Source: JAZDJJ01 sp043804035
Lineage (GTDB): Bacteria; Bacteroidota; Bacteroidia; Palsa-948
DNA length: 26,692 bases
NCBI GenBank assembly: GCA_043804035.1
Contig: JAZDJJ010000038.1
Span: 1-26,692 of the forward strand
Direction of reading: 5' to 3'
A program made the translations under genes and the position numbers. The first letter of the stretch is position 1, and the number at the start of each line of letters is the position of its first letter. The notes below the pieces were generated by a model. It did not search any database. It saw only the letters and a list, made by a program, of their open reading frames with translations, and had not been told where the DNA came from. Of this stretch, positions 14,959-22,319 are shown piece after piece.

Positions 14959-15750
14959 ATGCAGGAAATCATCACCAGTACATCCAATCCAAGAATTAAA
15001 AATCTCGTTAAACTAATTGAGAAATCTTCGGAAAGAGAGAAGCAGAATAAAATTATTATTGAAGGACAACGAGAAATAGGATTAGCAATAAACTCAGGTA
15101 TTTATGTTGAAATGATTTTTGTTTGCTCTGATTTTTCAAAGGATAATAATAATTTTTTCGGGAATATTCCTGTAACGGAAGTAAGTGCTTCGGTTTTCAA
15201 AAAAATATCTTTTCGTGAAAATCCCGATGGATTTATTGCAGTTGCAAGACCGAAACTTTTTTCGCTTTCCGAATTGAATCTTTCATCTAATCCGATACTT
15301 ATTATTCTTGAATCGGTAGAAAAACCCGGAAATCTCGGAGCCATTTTGCGTACAGCAGATGGTGTTGGTGCAGATGCCGTAATTATTTGCGACCTGCACA
15401 CCGATATTTTTAATCCCAATGTTATCCGTTCCAGTCAGGGCTGTGTGTTCACACAAAAGATTGTTGCCAAGGATTCTGATGAAGTAATAAATTGGCTGAA
15501 AGAAAAAGGAATTAAAATTTTCGCAACTTCTCCTGATGCAAAAAAATATTATTCCGAAGCAAATTTTAAAGGACCTATTGCTATCGTAATGGGAACTGAA
15601 GCGAATGGACTTACTGAAAAATGGTTATCTCAGGCAGATAAAAAAATAAAAATTCCTATGCTCGGCAAAATAGATTCTCTTAATGTTTCAGTAAGTACTG
15701 CAATTATTGTTTACGAAGCATTGAGGCAAAGAGCGGCTATTCGCAAATAA
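14959..15750 (+). CDS. TrmH/SpoU-family RNA 2'-O-methyltransferase
   Basis: The product transfers a methyl group from SAM to a ribose 2'-OH in rRNA or tRNA. From the ATG at 14959 it is 263 residues: an N-terminal substrate-binding domain (about 1-95, ITSTSNPRIKNLVKL, FIAVARP) and a SPOUT catalytic domain with the three family motifs: EKPGNLGAILRTADGVGADA (motif 1), VMGTEANGL (motif 2), and IPMLGKIDSLNVSVSTAI (motif 3, forming the trefoil knot). The frame is open further upstream to 14899, but those residues are translated from the palindromic element and the family begins near MQEIITS. Its last 14 bases overlap the end of the convergent protease gene. The exact RNA target cannot be told. Confidence 0.9.
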   Translation: MQEIITSTSNPRIKNLVKLIEKSSEREKQNKIIIEGQREIGLAINSGIYVEMIFVCSDFSKDNNNFFGNIPVTEVSASVFKKISFRENPDGFIAVARPKLFSLSELNLSSNPILIILESVEKPGNLGAILRTADGVGADAVIICDLHTDIFNPNVIRSSQGCVFTQKIVAKDSDEVINWLKEKGIKIFATSPDAKKYYSEANFKGPIAIVMGTEANGLTEKWLSQADKKIKIPMLGKIDSLNVSVSTAIIVYEALRQRAAIRK

Positions 15751-17950
15751 TGAACTTTTGGGTTGCAATAATTCTGTCTCCCGATTTCAATTGACAGAAA
15801 TAAATTCCGTTCTTCAAACATCCTTTTTCCAAAACAGCCGATTGAGAATCTTTCATTGGAATTGTTTTTACTTCTTTTCCTATAATATCATAAATTTTTA
15901 ATTCTGCGTTTTGTAATTTTTCTTTTGAAAAAATTCGCAGAAATGCTTCTGATGAAAACGGATTTGGATAGATAATAAATTCTTCTGAATCAATGATAGA
16001 TTGATTTATACTATTTGTAGTAGCACATGTGGTAAGTGAAGCAAAAGCATCCACCTTGCCGTAGCCCCATAAATTATTAGGCAAATCACCTCCTGTAAAA
16101 GAATCTTGCCATGCACAATTAACAATCGCATTTTTCACATCAAGATAACTTGCGTTAGGATCGTTTTGCAATATCAAAGCAGCAACACCGGCAATAGCAG
16201 GTGAAGCAAAAGAAGTACCGCTATTTACAGTATGTGCGCCTCCGACTCCAATTGCAGAACCTTGTCCTGCACCAACAAGAATAGGAATTTGCGAAAGAGT
16301 GAAACATCCTAAAATATAATCACCGGGTGCAGTTATATCAGGTTTTATTCTTCCGTCTCTTGTTGGTCCATGGCTTGAAGAAGCAGCCAATGCACCGGGA
16401 ATATAAATATTGTTTGTTTGTAGAATTGTATCAATGTCCACATGCTGATTTCTATTTACATAACTACCAACTGTAATTACTTCGTCCAGACATTGAAAAC
16501 CGCTGACAATGGTTTGATTAAAATCGGGTTGCTTATATTTTTTTAGCGGAGGAAAAATAGTTGAGTCGGCAAGATTAGCGGATACAATATTTATAGGTTC
16601 GCCCTTTTGATTAAAAACCCAAGCATCAAATTTACCGTAGCCGGTAGTCATCAATCGCCAGTTGTAAGTTGTAGAATCAGGTGTGATGAAATATTCCATA
16701 GAATAAATTCCTCCGTTCTTTTCACCATAAGATTGAATGATACCGATGCGATTGCTTCCATTGTACAGAGTATCACTTATCATTTTGCCGATATGAGGAG
16801 TTATATTTGAAAAAGGAATATTTCCACGGAACAAATATCTTGGAGAAATTTTGTCTGCACCAATTGAGAACCGAATATTTTTAAAATTATTTGTGTCGGC
16901 ATATATAATAAAATATAAACCTGTTGTAGAATTGAACCATGTAAAGTTTGTATCGCTTGTAACTGTATAGCCAAGATGAAATGCCACATTACCTGCGTTA
17001 CCTGCCGCAGAGACCAAACTTCTTCCGTTTTGTGCTGTAATTAAATTTTTGATTACCTGTGATTGTAAATCCGAGCCATCGTGAGAGCCATAGTAATCAC
17101 CAAAACTTGCATTAATGACACAAGGTTTTCCGAGAGCAGTGGCTTTTGAATAAATATAATTTACTGCATCCACAACCATGTTATTGACAGGTTTTTGAAA
17201 ATTAAGTGCTACAAATATGATGTCCGACTTTGGAGCAACTCCTTTGTAATTGCCTGTTGCAAGACCGTTTCCCGTTGCTTCGGATGCAACATGCGAACCA
17301 TGACTCCACCACGAAATAGCAGTTGTTTGATGTGCAGATGCAAGACCGCTGTCAATTTGTGTATTATTCCATTCTCTTCCATAATTATATGGTTGTGGTG
17401 CTTTTCCGGAATCAGGAGTAACTTGATCCCAAAGAAATTTTATTCGTGTTTTTCCGATGCTGTCTTTAAAATCAGGATGCCTGTAATCAATTCCTGTGTC
17501 AATAATTCCGATGACCACTCCTTCGCCCTGATATGTTTTAGTAAGTGGCAATATTCCAAGATGAACGGGAATAACACGCATAGAAATAAGCATACTATCG
17601 TTCAGTGGTTTTGTTTTATTGAATAAATTATTTGCCTCTATTCTTTTTACAAATTGTTTTTCGGCAAGGGTAGAAATATTTTTAACAGGAAGATTTATGG
17701 AAGCAATATCTCCGACAGCATATCTAAAAGTTCCACCGTATTGTTTTGTGAATTTCTCTATCTCCGAAACATTACCACGGACAAGCAGATGAATAGTTTT
17801 TTCCTGTATTTCTTTTTTATTAACCGATATTGTAGCCCCGAAATTAATTTTTGAATACTGGGCTTCGGCATGAAAGATGAATACAACGAAAGCAAAAGCA
17901 AAAAGATATTTACTTTTTTCGGGATGGAAACTAATATATTTTTTTTTCAT
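15737..17950 (-). CDS. Secreted S8 subtilisin-like protease with T9SS type A sorting domain
   Basis: The 737-residue product starts at the ATG at 17950 with a signal peptide (MKKKYISFHP...FHAEA, cut near residue 30). A propeptide-like region (about 40-115) precedes the S8 catalytic domain. The triad is visible: Asp151 (GIIDTGIDYRHPDF), His217 (HGSHVA) and Ser580 (NSGTSFASPAIAGVAAL), with the oxyanion Asn318 in AAGNAG. A long insertion, about 325-480, lies between the Asn and Ser regions, typical of larger extracellular S8 proteins. The last 77 residues (YPNPF at 661-665, LKIYDIIGKEV, NGIYFCQL) form a T9SS type A sorting domain. It is likely extracellular or surface-bound. The open frame continues upstream to 18121 but enters a palindromic element, so the shorter start is used. 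Confidence 0.93.
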   Translation of the reverse strand: MKKKYISFHPEKSKYLFAFAFVVFIFHAEAQYSKINFGATISVNKKEIQEKTIHLLVRGNVSEIEKFTKQYGGTFRYAVGDIASINLPVKNISTLAEKQFVKRIEANNLFNKTKPLNDSMLISMRVIPVHLGILPLTKTYQGEGVVIGIIDTGIDYRHPDFKDSIGKTRIKFLWDQVTPDSGKAPQPYNYGREWNNTQIDSGLASAHQTTAISWWSHGSHVASEATGNGLATGNYKGVAPKSDIIFVALNFQKPVNNMVVDAVNYIYSKATALGKPCVINASFGDYYGSHDGSDLQSQVIKNLITAQNGRSLVSAAGNAGNVAFHLGYTVTSDTNFTWFNSTTGLYFIIYADTNNFKNIRFSIGADKISPRYLFRGNIPFSNITPHIGKMISDTLYNGSNRIGIIQSYGEKNGGIYSMEYFITPDSTTYNWRLMTTGYGKFDAWVFNQKGEPINIVSANLADSTIFPPLKKYKQPDFNQTIVSGFQCLDEVITVGSYVNRNQHVDIDTILQTNNIYIPGALAASSSHGPTRDGRIKPDITAPGDYILGCFTLSQIPILVGAGQGSAIGVGGAHTVNSGTSFASPAIAGVAALILQNDPNASYLDVKNAIVNCAWQDSFTGGDLPNNLWGYGKVDAFASLTTCATTNSINQSIIDSEEFIIYPNPFSSEAFLRIFSKEKLQNAELKIYDIIGKEVKTIPMKDSQSAVLEKGCLKNGIYFCQLKSGDRIIATQKFIICE

Positions 17951-18246
17951 TGTCAATATTTTTTTTAAATGTTTTGGTAACTTCTCAATATCCGCAGGTG
18001 CAATTGCATAAAATAGAATAACGAAAATAATGTTTAATGATAAATGAATACAATTAAATATTATAGGACTTACGCAAATCCGTATCGTCATTGCGACTGC
18101 GAGGCACGAAGCAGGAAGCAATCTTCATTTCTCCTACGCAATGACATCAGTGCGTAAGTCCTATATTAAATTTCTACATTCAAAATTCATTATTCAATTT
18201 TTCCTGCAAGTATGAAGAAGTCACCTCTTGGGTAAGAAATAAAAAT
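17951..18246. other. Intergenic region between two leftward genes with a palindromic element
   Basis: A 296-base gap upstream of the protease gene. Apart from the 104-bp palindromic element at 18062-18165 it is plain A/T-rich sequence. No exact TAnnTTTG box for the protease was found. Confidence 0.55.
18062..18165. repeat. 104-bp palindromic MITE-like element (copy 2)
   Basis: Perfect 15-bp terminal inverted repeats, TATAGGACTTACGCA (18062-18076) and TGCGTAAGTCCTATA (18151-18165). The interior holds a 39-nt core (18086-18124, starting CGTCATTGCGACTGCGAGGC) identical to the reverse strand of copy 1, followed by a partial reverse copy (CGCAATGACA). The ends differ completely from those of copy 1. 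Confidence 0.8.
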
Positions 18247-19779
18247 TTAACGACCTCTACTGATTTTCTCTTTCTTCTCTCTTTGATAAATCCGGCAATT
18301 ATAAGATGCGATAACATTTACTCCTAGTAATTTGAAAATATCATGAAACTTGGGAGAAGGTAAATCAAACGATGCTATTTTTTTTAACTCAGTATTTTTT
18401 GCATACAATTTTAATATATTGGGTTCTATTTGCTGCAAACGATCAGACCAGATTATATAATCATAATTATATTTTTCGCGCTGATATTTTTCCTTAATTA
18501 TCATGTTGCCGGATAACCGCGAAAGATGAATATATTGAAAATCAGAGCCACTGTTTTCAACGGCATAATAATACATCTCATCGCCAATAACTTTATGTCC
18601 AGGCGGAATATTTTTTTGAATAAACTCATTGATTTCCGAAGAATTGCGCTGTGGATATAAGAATATTAAATCAAGTGTTTTCGCACTTAACACGCCAATG
18701 CTCCATGTAAACATGAGTAAAAAAATGATTGTCTGAAAATTTCTAAACGTGATTTTTGCAAGCGGCTGCAGGGAATAAACAAATAAAAAATAGTAACATG
18801 AAAGAATAAAAAATGAATATGCACTAGTATCTTCAATAAGCAAATAAAAAAGAATTATAGAAGTAAAAGACAAGACAAAAATATTTTTATAAAAATTTTC
18901 CATACCATTTTTAGTAAACCCATAACATACAGAAACAATAGTAAAAAATATAATCGGGTACTGAAGTAAACGAATATGAAAAGCGACATCTAACAATGAA
19001 GATATATATTTATAATCAATATAAAAATCATAAAAACTACCAAACGAAAAAAATAGCCACAATAGTAAAAAAACAGTGGGAGGGGTTCCAAATAAAAAAC
19101 CATGATAAATTGGTTTTATGGATTTTGTCCTCACGGCATTTATCAATAAAATAAATCCAACAGGAATAAATAAAAAATAAACTCTTAAAGTAGTAAGAAG
19201 AGATATGCCGGCAAAAATACCGGATAAAATAATTAGCACATCCGGACTTAAAGAGTATTTTTTTTTTGAATCTGTTCGCGCAGGTACTTCGGCAGGAATG
19301 TCCGCCAAAAAAAACAAATACCAGCTTATCAATACAAAACAAAACGCCATTGAATCCATTCTGCCCGAATGAATATTATAACAAAAAAGAGTATCCGAAG
19401 CAAGCAGTAAAATACCTGCAAAAACAACTTTGATATCACTGATAAATAATCGGAACAAACGGTACACAAGGTAAATATCCAAAAACCCAAATAGCAACGC
19501 TGTTATCCGAAAAGTAAAAATACTTAACCCGAAAAGTTTAACAGGTACAGCTGTGAACCAAAAATAAATGGGACCATACCAGAATATTTCTTTCCCATTA
19601 TTAAATAAAGGATCAACGGTTGCTTTAAGATGTCCCGTCTCAATAAAATTCTTTGTCATGCTGGCATAAAAAGTTTCATCAAACCAGGGCAAAGGAGAAA
19701 TATAAAGAGTTATTAAATGGTATGCAACGTAGCAAAGTATTAGAGAAATTAATAAAAGTTTGTTTTTAGTGGTAAGCAT
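18247..19779 (-). CDS. GT-C membrane glycosyltransferase (GT39/ArnT/PMT-like)
   Basis: The 510-residue product has about ten hydrophobic segments. The first periplasmic loop carries PWFDETFYA (31-39), the acidic Asp-Glu pair expected at the catalytic site of GT-C enzymes that use lipid-linked sugars, and EIFWYGPIYFW follows, as in PMT_2-type proteins. A soluble C-terminal domain (about 375-510) ends the protein. It probably transfers sugar from a polyprenyl phosphate carrier onto a lipid or protein acceptor at the inner membrane. Donor and acceptor are unknown. A minus-strand TATTTTTG (19785-19792) lies only five bases before the ATG; if used, the mRNA would be nearly leaderless. It lies back to back with a SAM methyltransferase gene. 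Confidence 0.8.
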   Translation of the reverse strand: MLTTKNKLLLISLILCYVAYHLITLYISPLPWFDETFYASMTKNFIETGHLKATVDPLFNNGKEIFWYGPIYFWFTAVPVKLFGLSIFTFRITALLFGFLDIYLVYRLFRLFISDIKVVFAGILLLASDTLFCYNIHSGRMDSMAFCFVLISWYLFFLADIPAEVPARTDSKKKYSLSPDVLIILSGIFAGISLLTTLRVYFLFIPVGFILLINAVRTKSIKPIYHGFLFGTPPTVFLLLWLFFSFGSFYDFYIDYKYISSLLDVAFHIRLLQYPIIFFTIVSVCYGFTKNGMENFYKNIFVLSFTSIILFYLLIEDTSAYSFFILSCYYFLFVYSLQPLAKITFRNFQTIIFLLMFTWSIGVLSAKTLDLIFLYPQRNSSEINEFIQKNIPPGHKVIGDEMYYYAVENSGSDFQYIHLSRLSGNMIIKEKYQREKYNYDYIIWSDRLQQIEPNILKLYAKNTELKKIASFDLPSPKFHDIFKLLGVNVIASYNCRIYQREKKEKISRGR

Positions 19780-19808
19780 ATTTACAAAAATAGAAATATT
19801 AAAAAGGA

Positions 19809-19816
19809 TAATTTTG
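19809..19816 (+). promoter_or_regulatory. Candidate -7 box for the frameshifted methyltransferase
   Basis: TAATTTTG matches TAnnTTTG exactly and lies 34 nt before the ATG at 19851. No clear -33 element is seen. Confidence 0.4.
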
Positions 19817-19850
19817 CTTATTATTTTTTACGTAATTTCAACCACTATTT

Positions 19851-20673
19851 ATGGAACCTGTAATCTATGAAAGTATTCCCTGCTATGCCCCCGATCTGGC
19901 ATTTGATAATATTGGATTTCATCCCGAAGCTCTGAATATTCTTTCAAACATGGAAAGAAATAATTTTTGGTATAAATCTAGGAATGAGGTGCTGAAAAAG
20001 GTTTTTAAAAAATTCCTGAAGAAAAATTCCGCAGACGTTCTTGAAGTGGGCTGTGGAAACGGAACGGTACTCAGTGCTTTGTCTGAATTAAAAAATCTTA
20101 ATTTAACGGGTGCAGATATTTATTTATCAGGAGTTAAATTTGCAAAATCGCAAGTACCAAACGCAACTTTCATCCAGATAGATGCAGAAAATATTCCCTT
20201 TGAAAATAAATTTGATGCCATCGGATGCTTTGATATGCTGGAACACATTGAGAACGATACAATAGTATTATCACAGATCAATAAATCTTTAAAAAAAAAA
20301 CTCTCATTTATTTATCACCGTTCCGCAATACCCATGGCTATGGAGCGAAATAGACGAAATTGACCGTCATAAAAGGAGATATACAAAATCTGAACTTATA
20401 GAGAAAGTTACAAAAGCGGGATTTAAAATTAAATACATAAACTGTTTTGCCTTTGCCGTATTTCCGTTTATTATGATTTCACGCTTTATGAGAAAGAGAA
20501 AGAAAACAGAAACAAAAAATAATAATAATCCGGTGAATTATCCGGAAATTCAAATATCTTCACTAACAAACACTATACTTCGCTGGATTATGAAAATTGA
20601 CGAACTGTGTTATGATTTAAAAATAAAATTGCCATTTGGCGGGTCCATACTTCTTGTCGCGACAAAAGAATGA
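19851..20673 (+). pseudogene. Class I SAM-dependent methyltransferase with a frameshift in an A10 run
   Basis: The first frame (19851-20363) encodes the SAM domain: motif I VLEVGCGNG (63-71), ADIYLSGVKFAK, and FDAIGCFDMLEHIEND with SQINKSLK. At ten consecutive A (20291-20300) the frame is lost and ends in LSFIYHRSAIPM. One base away the expected continuation is clear: HLFITVPQYPWLWSEIDEID, then RHKRRYTKSELIEK, running to the stop at 20673. Nine A instead of ten would give one 273-residue protein of normal layout, including a hydrophobic and basic C-terminal part (AVFPFIMISRFMRKRKK). It may be a real frameshift, a sequencing error in a homopolymer, or a site corrected by polymerase slippage. 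Methyltransferases of this type often accompany glycolipid or polysaccharide genes, as here. Confidence 0.82.
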
Positions 20674-20684
20674 ATACTGAAATT

Positions 20685-21275
20685 TTATTTCGTAAAAATT
20701 CCAATTAACTCTCTCCCTCCTTTTATTGCTTTCACTTTTTTGAATTCAGGATATTGTTTGAAACAAGCAATCAATGTTTCCTTATTAAATCTTTTTACAG
20801 CATGAGCATTGCCCGGATTTGCTGAATACTTGGCGAATGCAGCAATTACAGGATTTGTACTATCCGATAAATTCCTGACCGGTTCAGATATTATCAAAGT
20901 AGTGGCAGCTGCATTAAGAAGTTTTTTAATAATCACATGTTCATTAGGAATAAACTGATATAAACTCGCATGAATTATCACGTAATCTGCAGACGGAACG
21001 TCATCCATCATTAAATCATGAAGAAAAAAAGATATGTTTTTTTTTCGTGCAGCATTAACAAATACAGGATTAACATCAAGCCCGATATATTTAATATTTT
21101 TCTTTTTCAGGTAATATTCATACAAATATCCATCGCCTGCACAAACCTCCGTAACACTTGTATTTTCCGGAATGATTTCAGAAATAGCGATATACCTCGT
21201 TTCAAAATTTCTGCCATAAAGAAATTTCATTACCATTCGGTAAAGAAAGGGGTGCCAGTATACAGGACTTCTCAT
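20685..21275 (-). CDS. Class I SAM-dependent methyltransferase
   Basis: The 196-residue product has motif I VTEVCAGDGYLY (41-52), the acidic motif II YIGLDVNP (63-70), a motif III-like FFLHDLMMDDVPSADYVIIH segment, and IISEPVRN further on, so it has a single compact Rossmann methyltransferase domain. The N-terminal YWHPFLYRMVMKFLYGRNF is like those of small methyltransferases in lipid and polysaccharide clusters. It begins 6 nt after the GT2 gene and is surely co-transcribed with it. The substrate is unknown. It ends 11 nt from the stop of the convergent, frameshifted methyltransferase, to which it is only distantly similar. Confidence 0.82.
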   Translation of the reverse strand: MRSPVYWHPFLYRMVMKFLYGRNFETRYIAISEIIPENTSVTEVCAGDGYLYEYYLKKKNIKYIGLDVNPVFVNAARKKNISFFLHDLMMDDVPSADYVIIHASLYQFIPNEHVIIKKLLNAAATTLIISEPVRNLSDSTNPVIAAFAKYSANPGNAHAVKRFNKETLIACFKQYPEFKKVKAIKGGRELIGIFTK

Positions 21276-21281
21276 GAAATA

Positions 21282-22028
21282 TTATTGGATTAATTTTTGC
21301 ATTTTCATTCTATACTTGAATTTTTTTAAGGCGATTAAATAATCTATTGTATCCCGGAAAATTTTGACTGTAGAAACTTTATTGGGTTTGCGTATAAAGG
21401 AACCATCCACTTCTTTTATTTTATACTTATTAAAATAAGCAAGCACCATCACCTCCGTATCAAAAAACCATTTTTTGTTTTCTATCTTTTCGGCAAGTTT
21501 TACTATGCAATCTTTTCTGAAAAACTTAAAACCCGTTTCGGTATCCATTCTCGGAATGCCGAGATATTTGCTGAGCAATATTTTATAACCAACACTGATT
21601 ATATGCCGTAAAATAAAAATCGGAGAGAAAGAAAGAGCATAATGCCTTCGTACAATTACAACATCACATCCATTTTCCAACTCTAATGCAACTTTCAATA
21701 AATAATCGCAGGAAATTTCTAGGTCAATGTCAAGAAACCCGACATATTTTCCATTAGATATTTTAACTCCGTCAAGAAAAGTTCCGCCACGCCCGACATT
21801 TGTTTCATGAAAAAGATATTTTACATTCGGAAACTCGTTGATAATATCAAGAATAATTTCTCTTGTTTTATCCTTGCTGCAATCGTCAACAAAAATCATT
21901 TCAAATTTATAAGTGGTCTTGTTCAGTAAATCGTATATCAATTGTACACTTTCTCTCAAATGCCCTTCCTCCTGGTAACAAGGAACCACGATAGAAATAT
22001 CATATATTATAGAATCCGTCCCGGTCAT
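21282..22028 (-). CDS. Family 2 glycosyltransferase (GT-A fold, dolichol-phosphate-mannose-synthase-like)
   Basis: The 248-residue cytoplasmic enzyme has the GT2 layout: VVPCYQEE (14-21), FVDDCSKDKT (46-55), NVGRGGTFLDGVKISNG and the metal-binding strand FLDIDLE (98-104), then TETGFKFFRKD and KWFFDTEVMVLAYF. It lacks C-terminal membrane helices, so it resembles the soluble part of polyprenyl-phosphate sugar synthases. It could make the lipid-linked sugar used by the GT-C enzyme at 18247-19779, though this is inferred from gene proximity. It starts a two-gene leftward unit with the methyltransferase 6 nt downstream. A TATCTTTG box lies about 67 nt upstream of the ATG. Confidence 0.88.
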   Translation of the reverse strand: MTGTDSIIYDISIVVPCYQEEGHLRESVQLIYDLLNKTTYKFEMIFVDDCSKDKTREIILDIINEFPNVKYLFHETNVGRGGTFLDGVKISNGKYVGFLDIDLEISCDYLLKVALELENGCDVVIVRRHYALSFSPIFILRHIISVGYKILLSKYLGIPRMDTETGFKFFRKDCIVKLAEKIENKKWFFDTEVMVLAYFNKYKIKEVDGSFIRKPNKVSTVKIFRDTIDYLIALKKFKYRMKMQKLIQ

Positions 22029-22094
22029 TTTTAAATTAATAATTTATAACTTTTCAACAAAAGAATCCTTGGAAAAAAATTTACTGCCATGCTA

Positions 22095-22102
22095 CAAAGA
22101 TA
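22095..22102 (-). promoter_or_regulatory. Candidate -7 box for the GT2-methyltransferase unit
   Basis: The minus strand reads TATCTTTG, an exact TAnnTTTG match, giving a leader of about 60 nt before the ATG at 22028. Confidence 0.4.
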
Positions 22103-22153
22103 TACTCAAAAGAATTTGATTTCCGAAAATATATTCGGGATATACTTCATACA

Positions 22154-22200
22154 TCCTGAAATAAATTCAGGACTTGTATTAATCTTGCCGAAATACAAGT
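22154..22200. repeat. Two consecutive hairpins in a divergent intergenic region
   Basis: TCCTGAA-ATAAA-TTCAGGA (22154-22172) is a perfect 7-bp palindrome. It is followed directly by ACTTGTATT (22172-22180) pairing with AATACAAGT (22192-22200), a perfect 9-bp stem with an 11-nt loop. Related CCGAA and TTCGGGA words surround them. They lie between the divergent GT2 and comEC genes, so termination is unlikely; they are more probably dispersed repeats. Confidence 0.55.
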
Positions 22201-22319
22201 AAATTCGGGACAAGAAAGAAAGTTTACAAATCCAAAAATCTATTTCTGTTCGGTATAATAAAAGTGTAAGGTTATTTACTTTGCAAGTTCTGACACAAAA
22301 TTACTAAATTCACTTGCTT

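Noticed and set aside
17951..18121. Extended N-terminus of the S8 protease (57 extra residues)
   Set aside because: The extension is translated from the palindromic element and spacer, and would bury the clear signal peptide starting at 17950.
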